DNA from: Streptomyces stelliscabiei
GTDB taxonomy: Bacteria; Actinomycetota; Actinomycetes; Streptomycetales; Streptomycetaceae
DNA: 64,000 bases
Assembly (NCBI RefSeq): GCF_014873495.1
Contig: NZ_JADBGF010000001.1
Span: 1,860,001-1,924,000, forward strand
Direction of reading: 5' to 3'
Shown piece after piece: positions 26,868 to 35,482 of the stretch (within the stretch, counting starts at the first letter, position 1; every line of letters begins with the position of its first letter). The position numbers and the translations under genes were made by a program. The notes beneath the pieces were generated by a model. It was not told the DNA's origin and made no database searches. It saw nothing but the letters and a program-made list of their open reading frames with translations.

Positions 26868-27482
26868 TCACCGCAGATGACCCAGCGCATCCTCCGCCAC
26901 CGGATACGGCCGCTCCACCGGCAACAACGCGGCCGCCCGGTCCGGTTCCCCCGCACGCACATGACCGTGCACCTCCCGGGCGAGCGGCGTCACGTCCTCG
27001 ATCCCGACGATCCACTCGTCCGCGTACCTCACCGCCGCCTCGCCCGTCAGCCCCAGCTGGAGGGACCGGTGCGGCAGCGGGTTGAGGTGCAGATCCCGCT
27101 CCGGGTCCCACTGCACCCGCGCCGACGACCGCCTCAACCGGCGCTTCCACTCCGCCTGATCGCCGTGCAACTCGGGCACGTAGTGCGAGAGACAGGAGTG
27201 CCGCAGCACCCATGCGAACCCCTCACGGGTGATCTCCACGGCCAACACGGTCTCCTGCCCCTCCTTGGTGCCCCAGCCGCAGCGGTACATCATCCACAGG
27301 AAGGAGGGCTTGATCCAGGTCATCCGGTCCCGCTTCCACTCGGCCGGAAAACGACCGTGGCGTGCCGCCGGGCCGCCGATCCGCGGGCTGTACGCCTGGT
27401 AGACGGTGACCGTGTCGGCGGTGTGCCGGGCACGGATACGGAACTTGGGCTCGCTCTCCGCGAGGTGGTCACTTTCCTTCAT
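26868..27482 (-). CDS. DUF4291 family protein
   Basis: A 204-residue soluble protein. The family segments VYQAYSPRIGGPAARHGRF, DRMTWIKPSFLWMMYRCGWG and WDPERDLHLNPLPHRSLQLG are all present, so length and core agree with DUF4291. Rich in Trp, Arg and His. Function is unknown in the family. The ATG at 27482 fits the homology but has a poor ribosome site. Its upstream region carries the five-copy CCGTACGG array described at 27,551. Confidence 0.85.
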   Translation of the reverse strand: MKESDHLAESEPKFRIRARHTADTVTVYQAYSPRIGGPAARHGRFPAEWKRDRMTWIKPSFLWMMYRCGWGTKEGQETVLAVEITREGFAWVLRHSCLSHYVPELHGDQAEWKRRLRRSSARVQWDPERDLHLNPLPHRSLQLGLTGEAAVRYADEWIVGIEDVTPLAREVHGHVRAGEPDRAAALLPVERPYPVAEDALGHLR

Positions 27483-27550
27483 GCGACCAGGCTCGATCAC
27501 GGTCGCGTCCGGGGCCACCGAATATCGACGGCCCGGAGCCGTGCCGTACT

Positions 27551-27650
27551 CGGCGCCTCGCCGTACGGCAGTGAGTCCCGCCGTACGGCCGCGAGTCCCC
27601 CCGTCCGGCCATGAACCGTGCCGTACGGCCATGCACCGTGCCGTACGGCT
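27551..27650. repeat. Five-copy 20-bp tandem array of CCGTACGG palindromes
   Basis: CCGTACGG begins at 27,561, 27,581, 27,621 and 27,641, with a one-base variant (CCGTCCGG) at 27,601. The period is exactly 20 bp. Four copies extend to the 10-bp palindrome GCCGTACGGC. The array lies between the divergent DUF4291 (start 27,482) and SnoaL-like (start 27,748) genes. Confidence 0.85.
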
Positions 27651-27747
27651 CCTCCCGCTTCCGCCGCCCGTCCCCGATCCCTGACATATCCCCCATTCGC
27701 GCGCACGCCCCTTGGCGTGGCGCGTCTCCTGCCCCAACACTGAGCCG

Positions 27748-28242
27748 ATGACGCAGCGCGTGGAACTCGCGACCGTGATGGACCGACTCGCCGTCGACGG
27801 CCTGATCACCGAGTACGCGGTGGCGGTGGACGACGGCGACTGGACGGCCTATCGGGAACTGTTCGCACCGGAGGGACGCGCGGACTACCGCTCGGCCGGC
27901 GGGATCGAGGGCGACGCCGCGCAGGTGGCCGGGTGGCTGGCCCGGAGCATGGAGCTCTTCCCGATGCGGCAGCATCTGATCGTCAACCGCCGGGTGCGCT
28001 TCGGGTATCTGGAGCAGGACACCGGCGACACCGCCCAGATCCAGGCGGACTACATCAACCCGATGCGTTTCGCCGGAGGCGACGGCGGCTCCACCGCGCC
28101 CGACTTCGTGTGCGGTGGCCGCTACGCGTTCACCGTGACCCGCACCCCCGACGGCTGGCGCCTGCGCGAGGTCCTCGTCCAGGAGAAATGGCGCCGCGCC
28201 CCGGAGGGCCTCACCCCCGCCCAGCGGCCTTCCCCGGCCTGA
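27748..28242 (+). CDS. SnoaL-like / NTF2-fold protein
   Basis: A 164-residue cone-shaped alpha+beta protein. The first helices (VMDRLAVDGLITEYAVAVDD), the WTAYRELFAPEGRADYRSAG strand and LIVNRRVRFGYLEQDTGDTA match SnoaL_4 proteins. The late GWRLREVLVQEKWR also fits. The family includes polyketide cyclases, dehydratases and small-ligand binders. No active-site assignment is possible. The ATG at 27748 is the best family start despite a weak ribosome site. Divergent from DUF4291 across the repeat array. Confidence 0.8.
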   Translation: MTQRVELATVMDRLAVDGLITEYAVAVDDGDWTAYRELFAPEGRADYRSAGGIEGDAAQVAGWLARSMELFPMRQHLIVNRRVRFGYLEQDTGDTAQIQADYINPMRFAGGDGGSTAPDFVCGGRYAFTVTRTPDGWRLREVLVQEKWRRAPEGLTPAQRPSPA

Positions 28243-28435
28243 GCGCACCCCGGCCCGACCAGCGGCGGGGCGGGGCCGAAGCTCCGCCACTCGGCCCAAC
28301 CGCCTTGCCCTCCCCGGCCGCCCGACCATCGCACCCGTACCGAGCGCACCACCCCGCCCCGCCCACGCCCCCTGTCGGAGATCGTCCCCGGCGCGCACAC
28401 TGGAGGGACGCTCAGTGGCGGGAGGGAGGCACTGT

Positions 28436-30010
28436 ATGAGGACGCCGGACTGGGTCGCCTCCCCGTGGCGGCGGCGGTCGGCCGTCGTCGTGGCGGGTGC
28501 TCTGCCCGTGCTCGCCTTCCCGGCGCCGGGCCTGTGGTGGGCGGCCTACGCGGCGCTGGTGCCGTGGATCCTGCTGATCCGCACGGCCCCGACCGGGCGC
28601 CGGGCGGCGTACGACGGCTGGCTCGGCGGCTTCGCGTTCATGCTCGCGATGCACCACTGGCTGCTGCCGAACCTCCACGTCTTCACCTTCCTCATCGCCG
28701 GCCTGCTCGGCGCGTTATGGGCGCCCTGGGCATGGCTGACGCGCCGGTTCCTGGCCGGTACGCCCTCGCCGGGGCGGGTCGCCGCCGCGCTGCTGGTCGT
28801 GCCGTCGGGCTGGCTGATGATCGAACTCGTCCGGTCCTGGCAGGGCCTGGGCGGGCCGTGGGGCCTGCTGGGGTCCAGTCAGTGGCAGGCGGAGCCGGCG
28901 CTGCGGCTGGCCTCGGTCGGCGGGGTCTGGCTGCTCAGCTTCCTGGTCGTGACCGTCAACGTCGCGGTGGCCGTACTGGTCGCGGTGCGCGCCTCCCGGG
29001 CGCCGGCGCTCGCCGGGCTCGTCTCCGCGGCCGTCGCGACGTCGGCGGTGTGGCTGTGGTCGCCGCGACCCGACGTGCGGGGCGATGTGCGCGTCGCCGT
29101 CGTCCAGCCCGGTGTGACCGACGGCCCCGACGCCCGGTTCGCCCGTGAGGAGGCGCTCACCCGGCGGCTCGCCGGGCAGGACGTAGACCTGATCGTGTGG
29201 GGCGAGAGCAGTGTCGGTCACGACCTGGCCGACCGCCCGGATCTGTCCGACCGGATCGCCGCGCTGGCCCGTGCCACGGACACCGACATCCTCGTGAACG
29301 TCGACGCCCGCCGCTCCGACCGCCCCGGCATCTACAAGAGTTCGGTGCTCGTCGGCCCTGACGGCCCCACCGGCGACCGGTACGACAAGATGCGTCTCGT
29401 GCCCTTCGGTGAGTACATCCCGATGCGCTCACTGCTCGGCTGGGCCACCTCGGTCGGCGAGGCGGCCGGCGAGGACCGCCGCCGCGGCACCGAGCAGGTC
29501 GTGTTCGACGCTGGGAAGGGGCTGCGGATCGGCCCCATGGTCTGCTTCGAGTCCGCGTTCCCGGACATGAGCCGCCATCTCGCCCGGGACGGCGCCCAGT
29601 TGCTGCTCGCGCAGTCGGCGACCTCGTCGTTCCAGCAGAGCTGGGCGCCCGAACAGCACGCCTCGCTGGCCGCGCTGCGGGCCGCCGAGACCGGCCGCCC
29701 CATGGTCCACGCGACGCTCACCGGCGTCTCGGCGGTGTACGGCCCGGACGGCGCGCGGGTGGGCGGGTGGCTGGGCACGGACGAGAGCCGGGCGGCGGTG
29801 TACGAGGTGCCGCTGGCCGACGGTACGACGCCGTACGTCCGCTTCGGCGACTGGCCGGTCCACGCGGCGCTGCTGGTCCTGGTCGTGTGGGGCGTCTTCG
29901 AGGGCGTACGGGCCATGCGGCTGAGGCGGGGGACGGGGCCTCGGCCGCCAGTGAATCAGGCGGCGGACCGGTCCTCGACCGCCCGTACCACCCGCTCGCA
30001 CAGTTCATGA
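28436..30010 (+). CDS. lnt: Apolipoprotein N-acyltransferase
   Basis: A 524-residue membrane enzyme that adds the third acyl chain to lipoproteins. Residues 15-208 are six to seven TM helices. Residues 217-490 form the nitrilase-like periplasmic domain with triad E257 (VWGESS), K318 (YDKMRLVPFGEYIP) and C370 (MVCFESAFP). A final TM helix spans about 497-515. The ATG at 28436 has GGAGG 6 nt upstream. Its last 55 bases overlap the convergent oxidoreductase gene. Streptomycetes usually carry more than one Lnt, and this is one paralogue. Confidence 0.92.
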   Translation: MRTPDWVASPWRRRSAVVVAGALPVLAFPAPGLWWAAYAALVPWILLIRTAPTGRRAAYDGWLGGFAFMLAMHHWLLPNLHVFTFLIAGLLGALWAPWAWLTRRFLAGTPSPGRVAAALLVVPSGWLMIELVRSWQGLGGPWGLLGSSQWQAEPALRLASVGGVWLLSFLVVTVNVAVAVLVAVRASRAPALAGLVSAAVATSAVWLWSPRPDVRGDVRVAVVQPGVTDGPDARFAREEALTRRLAGQDVDLIVWGESSVGHDLADRPDLSDRIAALARATDTDILVNVDARRSDRPGIYKSSVLVGPDGPTGDRYDKMRLVPFGEYIPMRSLLGWATSVGEAAGEDRRRGTEQVVFDAGKGLRIGPMVCFESAFPDMSRHLARDGAQLLLAQSATSSFQQSWAPEQHASLAALRAAETGRPMVHATLTGVSAVYGPDGARVGGWLGTDESRAAVYEVPLADGTTPYVRFGDWPVHAALLVLVVWGVFEGVRAMRLRRGTGPRPPVNQAADRSSTARTTRSHSS

Positions 30011-30864
30011 GTCGCCAGCGCGTCCCGGGCGCTGAGCACCCTGCCCGCGCTCACGGCGTCGAGGAAGGCGAGGACGGCCTGCTCGACGCCGCGCTGCCGG
30101 GCCACGGGCACCCAGTCGCCGCGCCGCCGCACGGACGGCTGCCCCTTGTGGTCGACGACCTCGGCGAGGTTCAGCACCTGCCGCTTGGTGTCCTGCCCGG
30201 AGACTTCGAGGATCTCCTCCGCCGAACCACTGAGCCGGTTCATCACGCCCAGTGCGGTGAACCCGGCCCCGGAGAGCTGCAGCACCACGTGGTGCAGCAG
30301 CCCGCCCTCGGTGCGGGCACGCACGGTCACGTCCTCGATCTCCCCCGGCACCAGGAACCGCAAGGTGTCGACGACATGGATGAAGTCGTCCAGGATCATC
30401 AGACGCGGCAGTTCGGGCAGACCGATGCGGTTCTTCTGCATGATGATCAACTCGCGCGGATGGTCGGCACATTGGGCGTACCCGGGCGCGTACCGCCGGT
30501 TGAAGCCCACGGCGAGCCCCACGTTCCGCTCCTCCGCGAGCCGCACGAGCCGTTCGGAGGCGGCGAGTTCGTACGCGAGCGGCTTGTCGACGTACGTCGG
30601 CACACCCGCCTCGATCAGCCGCTCCACGATCTCGGGGTGGACCGCGGTCGGCGCGTGCACGAAGGCCGCGTCCAGGCCCTGGGCGAGCAGCGCGTCGAGA
30701 TCGGTGTGCCGCCGGCCCTCCGGGACGCGCAGGACGTCGGCGACTCGGGTGAGTGTGGCGGGCGTCCGCGTCTGCAGATGGAGTTCGAGCCCCGGTTGGG
30801 TGCCGAGCACCGGCAGATACGCCTTCTGCGCGATGTCGCCGAGCCCGATGCAGCCGACCTTCAC
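29956..30864 (-). CDS. Gfo/Idh/MocA-family oxidoreductase
   Basis: A 302-residue NAD(P)-dependent dehydrogenase. Rossmann motif GCIGLGDIAQKAYLPVL at residues 4-20. The catalytic DKPLAYELAASE lysine lies near residue 97. LAVGFNRRYAPGY and DDFIHVVDTLRFL carry the substrate-site His and Arg. The GTG at 30864 follows GGGAG by 6 nt. The gene ends inside the convergent lnt gene (55-bp overlap). It shares only the family with the partial gene at the left edge. The substrate is unknown. Confidence 0.9.
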   Translation of the reverse strand: MKVGCIGLGDIAQKAYLPVLGTQPGLELHLQTRTPATLTRVADVLRVPEGRRHTDLDALLAQGLDAAFVHAPTAVHPEIVERLIEAGVPTYVDKPLAYELAASERLVRLAEERNVGLAVGFNRRYAPGYAQCADHPRELIIMQKNRIGLPELPRLMILDDFIHVVDTLRFLVPGEIEDVTVRARTEGGLLHHVVLQLSGAGFTALGVMNRLSGSAEEILEVSGQDTKRQVLNLAEVVDHKGQPSVRRRGDWVPVARQRGVEQAVLAFLDAVSAGRVLSARDALATHELCERVVRAVEDRSAA

Positions 30865-30937
30865 TGGGGTCTCCCGTCCTCGGTGTGCCGTCCTCTTGCC
30901 TCGTCGGCAGCATACGGGGACTGCCAGGATGTCCGGC

Positions 30938-31450
30938 ATGACCATCCAGCGCACCGAACCCTCCCTCACCGCCGACGAACGGACCATGCTCGAAGGCTGG
31001 CTCGACTACCACCGCGAGACTCTGGCGATCAAGTGCGCGGGCCTGGACGACGCCCGGTTGCGAACCGCCTCGGTTCCGCCCTCGGAGCTGTCCCTGCTGG
31101 GGCTCGTACGGCACATGGCCGAGGTCGAACGCATCTGGTTCCGCAAGGTGCTCGTGGACGACGACCAGGGACCCCTCTACTTCAGCGAGGAGGACCCGGA
31201 CGGGGAGTTCCATCTGACGGAGGAGGACACCTGGGAGGAGGCCCACGGCACCTGGCAGGCGGAGATCGCGGTCGCCCGTCGCAACGCGGAGGGCTTCGCC
31301 CTGACCGATGTCGCCAAGGCCGTGCACCGTCGGACGGGCCAGGCACCCAGCCTGCGGTGGATCTACACCCACATGATCGAGGAGTACGCCCGCCACAACG
31401 GCCACGCCGACCTGCTCCGAGAGCGCCTCGACGGGACCACCGGATACTGA
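30938..31450 (+). CDS. DinB/DUF664 family protein
   Basis: A 170-residue four-helix-bundle protein. LGLVRHMAEVERIWFRKVL and IYTHMIEEYARHNGHADLLR carry the His residues (H in RHMAE, H in THMIEE, H in RHNGH) that form the DinB metal site. This actinobacterial subgroup (DUF664) includes mycothiol-dependent enzymes. A detoxifying thiol-transferase role is inferred. The ATG at 30938 is favoured over the ATG nine bases earlier. Divergent from the oxidoreductase. Confidence 0.85.
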   Translation: MTIQRTEPSLTADERTMLEGWLDYHRETLAIKCAGLDDARLRTASVPPSELSLLGLVRHMAEVERIWFRKVLVDDDQGPLYFSEEDPDGEFHLTEEDTWEEAHGTWQAEIAVARRNAEGFALTDVAKAVHRRTGQAPSLRWIYTHMIEEYARHNGHADLLRERLDGTTGY

Positions 31451-31614
31451 GCGAACCCTGACGCCGGGCGCCGGCCGGGGCGGGTGTGCGGGCCGGTCGC
31501 ACGGATGCCGGGCGAGGCACATCACGTCGTCGTCGGTCCCCGGCGTCACCCGTGTGGGGGCATCATCCGCTTGATCCTTCCCCAAGGCGGCCCGGAAGCA
31601 GCAGAGTTGCGCGC

Positions 31615-32127
31615 GTGCATCGACCGACCACCACCGCAACCGCAACGCTCCTGGTCACCGTGGCCGTCTCGGCCCTCACCGGCTGTGTGACCGCGCAACA
31701 CCCGCCCTCGCCGCAGGCGCCGGCCCTGCCGTCCGGGCCGTCCGAGCCCCGCCCGGACGGCACCGGCGCGACGCGGATCGTGGAGGCGCCGGCGCGGGAG
31801 GCGCTGGCGCTGATCGGCCCGCCCCGGGATTCCCCACCGAGCCCGTCCGAGGCACCGGAGCCCGCCGCGCCTGCCCCCGCCACCCCCACGCCCACGACCG
31901 ACGCGCCGCCTCCCGCGCCACCACCCCGGGAGAGGCGCCAGGCTCCCCCCGAGCGGTACGGACCGCCCCCCGGGTCCCGGCCTCAGGTCGAGATCCCGCC
32001 GCTCCCCGAGAACCTCCCGACCGGGCCGCCCGGGAACTCCGACGTGTGCGCACTCGGCCACAAGTACGGCGGCTGGGGAAGGGACACGCCCCAGGCGGCC
32101 ATCTGCAAGGACGTCTACGGCCGTTGA
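31615..32127 (+). CDS. Proline-rich secreted lipoprotein
   Basis: A 170-residue putative lipoprotein. A short signal TATLLVTVAVSALTGCVTA has the lipobox LTGC at about residue 23. Residues 28-140 are Pro/Ala-rich low complexity. The C-terminal 35 residues (NSDVCALGHKYGGWGRDTPQ, then AAICKDVYG) form a conserved two-cysteine module seen in Streptomyces surface proteins. The GTG at 31615 starts right before the signal. The ribosome site is weak. Function unknown, presumably cell-wall associated. Confidence 0.7.
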   Translation: MHRPTTTATATLLVTVAVSALTGCVTAQHPPSPQAPALPSGPSEPRPDGTGATRIVEAPAREALALIGPPRDSPPSPSEAPEPAAPAPATPTPTTDAPPPAPPPRERRQAPPERYGPPPGSRPQVEIPPLPENLPTGPPGNSDVCALGHKYGGWGRDTPQAAICKDVYGR

Positions 32128-32157
32128 GGCGCCCTCGACGGGAGCACCCTCCTGGCG

Positions 32158-32739
32158 TCAGGGCCGCTGTCTCGGCGGCCCCGGCGTGTCCCCTCCACCG
32201 GGGCCCGCCTCGTCGAGCCGGGTCTCCAGCCGGCCCAGGGCGGTGCGGACGCCGTCGCCGTGACCGCCGTCCTCCAGCGCGGCCAGCGCGGCCCGGGCCA
32301 GCCGCAGATGGCTGCGGGCCGCGTCGGGGCGGCCCAGTCTGGCGTAGTCGGCGGCGAGGTTGAGGTGGAGCGAGGGGTAGAAGGCGCGCACCGCGAGTTC
32401 GTCGTGGTGCTCCCGGGGGCGGCCCGCGGAGTGGTCCGCTTGGTGGTGCGCAGGGTGGTCGGTGGCGTGCTCCGCCGAGCGGCCGTCGGACAGCTCGTCG
32501 GCCGCCGACAGCGCCCTGAGGTCCCAGGCCAGCTCGGTGTCCGGATCGTCCTGGGTGTCGGCCATGTAGTGCGCCAGCGTGCAGCGGTGGAGCGGGGTGC
32601 CGTCCTCGCCGATCTCCGCCCAGAGCTGGAGCAGACGGTGCCGGGCCTCCTCGCGGTCACCCCCGTGGTGCAGCATGACGGCCTGCCCGATCCGGGTCAT
32701 CAGGGCGTCCGGTGCCACCTGCTCCTGTCGCTCCACCAC
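32158..32739 (-). CDS. TPR-like helical protein
   Basis: A 193-residue soluble protein built of paired helices. Examples are MTRIGQAVMLHHGGDREEAR, YPSLHLNLAADYARLGRPDA and RSHLRLARAALAALE, which follow the tetratricopeptide spacing. A His/Asp-rich insert occupies about residues 85-112. Similar Streptomyces proteins are annotated as hypothetical. The GTG at 32739 has GCGGAGGAC just upstream. Probably a protein-protein interaction module; partner unknown. Confidence 0.7.
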   Translation of the reverse strand: MVERQEQVAPDALMTRIGQAVMLHHGGDREEARHRLLQLWAEIGEDGTPLHRCTLAHYMADTQDDPDTELAWDLRALSAADELSDGRSAEHATDHPAHHQADHSAGRPREHHDELAVRAFYPSLHLNLAADYARLGRPDAARSHLRLARAALAALEDGGHGDGVRTALGRLETRLDEAGPGGGDTPGPPRQRP

Positions 32740-32823
32740 CGCGTCCTCCGCACTCGTCGCCCCCTGTCCCGCCTGTCCCTCCCGACGCTAACGGCAGGCA
32801 CCGGCAAACCCGGTCAGGCAGCC

Positions 32824-32859
32824 CCGTACGGCCGCGGGGGCGCCCCGGCGGCCGTACGG
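32824..32859 (-). terminator. Terminator hairpin after ung
   Basis: CCGTACGGCCGC pairs with GCGGCCGTACGG across a 12-nt GC-rich loop, 40-75 bp beyond the ung stop codon. It contains the same CCGTACGG core as the array at 27,551. Confidence 0.7.
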
Positions 32860-32898
32860 CGGACAGCCGGACAGGCGGGTGAGGGCGGGCGAGCCGCG

Positions 32899-33582
32899 TC
32901 AGCCGATGTCGGGGATCGTCCAGTCGATCGGCTCGTGGCCCTGCCGGGCGACGGCCTCGTTGATCTGCGTGAACGGCTGCGAGCCGAAGAACTTCTTGGC
33001 CGACAGCGGCGAGGGGTGGGCGCCCTTCACCACCACGTGGCGCTCCTCGTCGATCAGCGGCAGCTTCTTCTGCGCGTAGTTGCCCCAGAGCACGAAGACC
33101 GCCGGGTCGGGCCGGTCGGCGACGGCGCGGATCACGGCGTCGGTGAACCTCTCCCAGCCCTTGCCCTTGTGCGAGTTGGCCTCGCCGGAGCGGACCGTGA
33201 GCACCGCGTTGAGCAGCAGCACGCCCTGCTGGGCCCAGGGCAGCAGATAGCCGTTGTCCGGGATGGGGGTGCCCAGTTCGGCCTGCATCTCCTTGTAGAT
33301 GTTCCGCAGGGAGGGCGGGGTCTTCACCCCGGGCCGCACGGAGAAGCACAGGCCGTGGCCCTGGCCCTCGCCGTGGTACGGGTCCTGGCCGAGGACGAGG
33401 ACCTTCACGCTCTCGTACGGCGTGGCGTCGAGTGCGGCGAAGACCTCCTCACGGGGAGGGTAGACGGGACCCCTGGCGCGCTCCTCCTCGACGAACTCGG
33501 TGAGTTCCTTGAAGTAGGGCTGCTGCAGCTCGTCCCCCAGGACCCCGCGCCAGGACTCGGGCAGCATGGCGATGTCGGTCAC
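32899..33582 (-). CDS. ung: Uracil-DNA glycosylase, family 1
   Basis: A 227-residue base-excision repair enzyme that removes uracil from DNA. The water-activating loop GQDPYHGEGQGHGLCFSV holds D67 and the minor-groove loop HPSPLSAKKFFG holds H189. The uracil pocket residues LLLNAVLTVRSGEANSH are intact. The GTG at 33582 has GGAGG 8 nt upstream. It stands alone, followed by a hairpin terminator. Confidence 0.96.
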   Translation of the reverse strand: MTDIAMLPESWRGVLGDELQQPYFKELTEFVEEERARGPVYPPREEVFAALDATPYESVKVLVLGQDPYHGEGQGHGLCFSVRPGVKTPPSLRNIYKEMQAELGTPIPDNGYLLPWAQQGVLLLNAVLTVRSGEANSHKGKGWERFTDAVIRAVADRPDPAVFVLWGNYAQKKLPLIDEERHVVVKGAHPSPLSAKKFFGSQPFTQINEAVARQGHEPIDWTIPDIG

Positions 33583-33613
33583 GTCAACGTCCTCCGGTGT
33601 GCGCTCACTTCAC

Positions 33614-33656
33614 GGCCGCGCAGCACGCGGCCATGGGCAGCCGCGCGAGGCGCGGC
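33614..33656 (-). terminator. Double hairpin after the peptide-binding protein gene
   Basis: GGCCGCG-CAGCA-CGCGGCC (33,614-33,632) and GCCGCGC-GAG-GCGCGGC (33,640-33,656) are two adjacent perfect stem-loops. They lie 60-100 bp downstream of the stop at 33,715 on the minus strand and just before ung. Confidence 0.65.
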
Positions 33657-33714
33657 CGCCGTCAGAGCACAGAACCTACAGGCGCCCACTGACAACGGGA
33701 CCCGGCACCCGGAA

Positions 33715-35295
33715 TTACCAGCTGGTCTTCCAGGACAGCTGCCACATGGCCATCATCGTCGCGGGGTCGATGACGTTCTCCAGGCCGGCGATCTCCTCGT
33801 TCGCGGCCGTGTACGCCTTGCCCTGCCACAGCGGGATCAGGCGGGCGTCGTCCACGAGGATCTGCTGGGCCTCCTCGAACTCCTTGGAGACGGCCCCGCG
33901 GTCGCTCTCGGCACGCGACTCGGGGAGCAGCTTGTCCGTGATCTCGGGGGACTTGTACGGGGTGCCGAGCGCGTTCTGCTCGCCCACGAAGGGGGCGATG
34001 AAGTTGTCGGCGTCGTTGAAGTCGGGGTTCCAGCCACGCCCGAAGATGGGGTACTCGCCCTTCTGGTAGCCCTCGGAGTAGGTCTTCCAGGGCCGGCTCT
34101 TGAGCGTGACCGAGAACAGGCCTGACGCCTCCAGCTGCCGCTTCAGCTCCTCGAAGGCGGGCTTGGTCTGGGAGCCGTACCGGTCCGAGGTGTACCAGAG
34201 CGTGAGAGGAACCGTTTCGGTGATGCCCGCCTCGGTGAGGATGGACTTCGCCTTGGTCGCGCTGGGGTTGCCGTAGTCGTCGAAGAAGCCCGTCGTGTGG
34301 CCCACCAGGCCCCTGGGGATCATGGAGTACAGCGGCTCGACGGTGTCCTTGTAGATGTTGTGGGCGAGTGCCGGCCGGTCGAGGACCTGGGCGATCGCCT
34401 TGCGGACCGCGGGGTTCTTCGCCCACGGGTCCTTGGGGTTGAACACCAGGTAGCTGATCTCGGTGGTGGGGCTCTCCACGATCTGGAGGTTCTCGCTGTC
34501 GTGGTTGGCCTGGATGTCCACGATGTCCGAGGCGCCGAGACCCCGGTAGATGACCGAGATCTTCTTGTCCTTGAGTGCCTTGACCATCTGGTCCGACTGC
34601 TGGAAGTACTCGATGGTCACAGCGGAGTTCTTGCGGTCCGCGAGGCCCTTGTAGTTCTCGTTGCCGACCAGCTCGGCCTTCTTGCCGTCCTCGTAGGAGT
34701 CGAGGTCGTAGGGGCCTGAGCCGGTGATCTCGGTGCCCTCACGGAGCTTGTCCGCGGGATACTCCGCCGGGTCCACGATCGACATGGCGGGCGTGGTGAG
34801 CACGAGCGGGAAGGTCGCGTCGGGCTGGCTGAGGTGGAAGACGACCTCGCGGTCGCCCTTGACCTGCACCCGGGAGAGCGTGGTCAGCAGGCCCGCGGGA
34901 CCACCGTTGACGTTGATCTTCTTGATCCGGTCGAACGAGTACTTGACGGCCTTCGCGTCCAGCGTGTGCCCGTTGGAGAACTTCAGGCCCTCGCGCAGTG
35001 TGCAGCTGTACACGGTGCTGGAGCTGTCCGTGAACTCGCAGGCCTCGGCGGCGTCCGGCTCGGGCTCGGACCCGCCGGGCGCGTAGCCGAGCAGGGGCTG
35101 GAAGACGTTGCGCATCAGCTCCCAGGAGCTGTCCCAGGCCGCGGCCGGGTCCAGGGTGCTCGGCGTGCTGGTGGTCCCCACCACGATGGGGTCCGCGTCG
35201 TCCGAGGCGTCCGAGGAGAACACACCACACCCGGTCACCATGGATATGGACGCGATCACCGCGAGTGGCGGCAAGTATCGGTTCCGGTTGAACAC
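33715..35295 (-). CDS. ABC transporter substrate-binding lipoprotein (SBP_bac_5)
   Basis: A 526-residue extracellular lipoprotein of the oligopeptide/nickel-binding family 5. A signal peptide leads to the lipobox VTGC. The domain-I signature DPIVVGTTSTPSTLDPAA opens the mature chain. Later RPWKTYSEGYQKGEYPIFGR and GWNPDFNDADNFIAPFVG are typical of DppA/OppA-like proteins. The GTG at 35295 lies 7 nt after GAGGAG, whereas the ATG two codons earlier sits directly on it. No permease or ATPase genes are adjacent, so it is an orphan binding protein. Confidence 0.9.
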   Translation of the reverse strand: MFNRNRYLPPLAVIASISMVTGCGVFSSDASDDADPIVVGTTSTPSTLDPAAAWDSSWELMRNVFQPLLGYAPGGSEPEPDAAEACEFTDSSSTVYSCTLREGLKFSNGHTLDAKAVKYSFDRIKKINVNGGPAGLLTTLSRVQVKGDREVVFHLSQPDATFPLVLTTPAMSIVDPAEYPADKLREGTEITGSGPYDLDSYEDGKKAELVGNENYKGLADRKNSAVTIEYFQQSDQMVKALKDKKISVIYRGLGASDIVDIQANHDSENLQIVESPTTEISYLVFNPKDPWAKNPAVRKAIAQVLDRPALAHNIYKDTVEPLYSMIPRGLVGHTTGFFDDYGNPSATKAKSILTEAGITETVPLTLWYTSDRYGSQTKPAFEELKRQLEASGLFSVTLKSRPWKTYSEGYQKGEYPIFGRGWNPDFNDADNFIAPFVGEQNALGTPYKSPEITDKLLPESRAESDRGAVSKEFEEAQQILVDDARLIPLWQGKAYTAANEEIAGLENVIDPATMMAMWQLSWKTSW

Positions 35296-35432
35296 GCGCA
35301 TGCTCCTCGAAATGCCGTACCAAGAGTGGGCGAACGATACCGCAGGCCCTGCGAGCGGCCACCGCTCGGTCGGCAAAGCCCTTGATCAGTCCGCTGTGAC
35401 GGCGCTGTCGAGCCCCCGTGGGGGATGCGGAC

Positions 35433-35471
35433 GGGCGCCGGAGACGTTCGGTGAAGCGTGCTCCGGCGCCC
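35433..35471 (-). terminator. Terminator after the SDR pair
   Basis: GGGCGCCGGAG pairs perfectly with CTCCGGCGCCC across a 17-nt loop, 12 bp beyond the stop of the SDR at 35,483. A smaller hairpin CCCCC-GT-GGGGG at 35,413 follows. Confidence 0.75.
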
Positions 35472-35482
35472 GCCGTACTCTG

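Noticed and set aside
27551..27650. Array considered as a CRISPR or tandem gene repeat
   Set aside because: The palindrome is 8-10 bp with 10-bp variable filler, no cas genes are near and the spacers are not unique. It is not CRISPR.
29767..31461. Long plus-strand frame overlapping lnt and the oxidoreductase
   Set aside because: Out-of-frame reading through the 3' part of lnt and antisense to the oxidoreductase. Neither composition nor starts support it.
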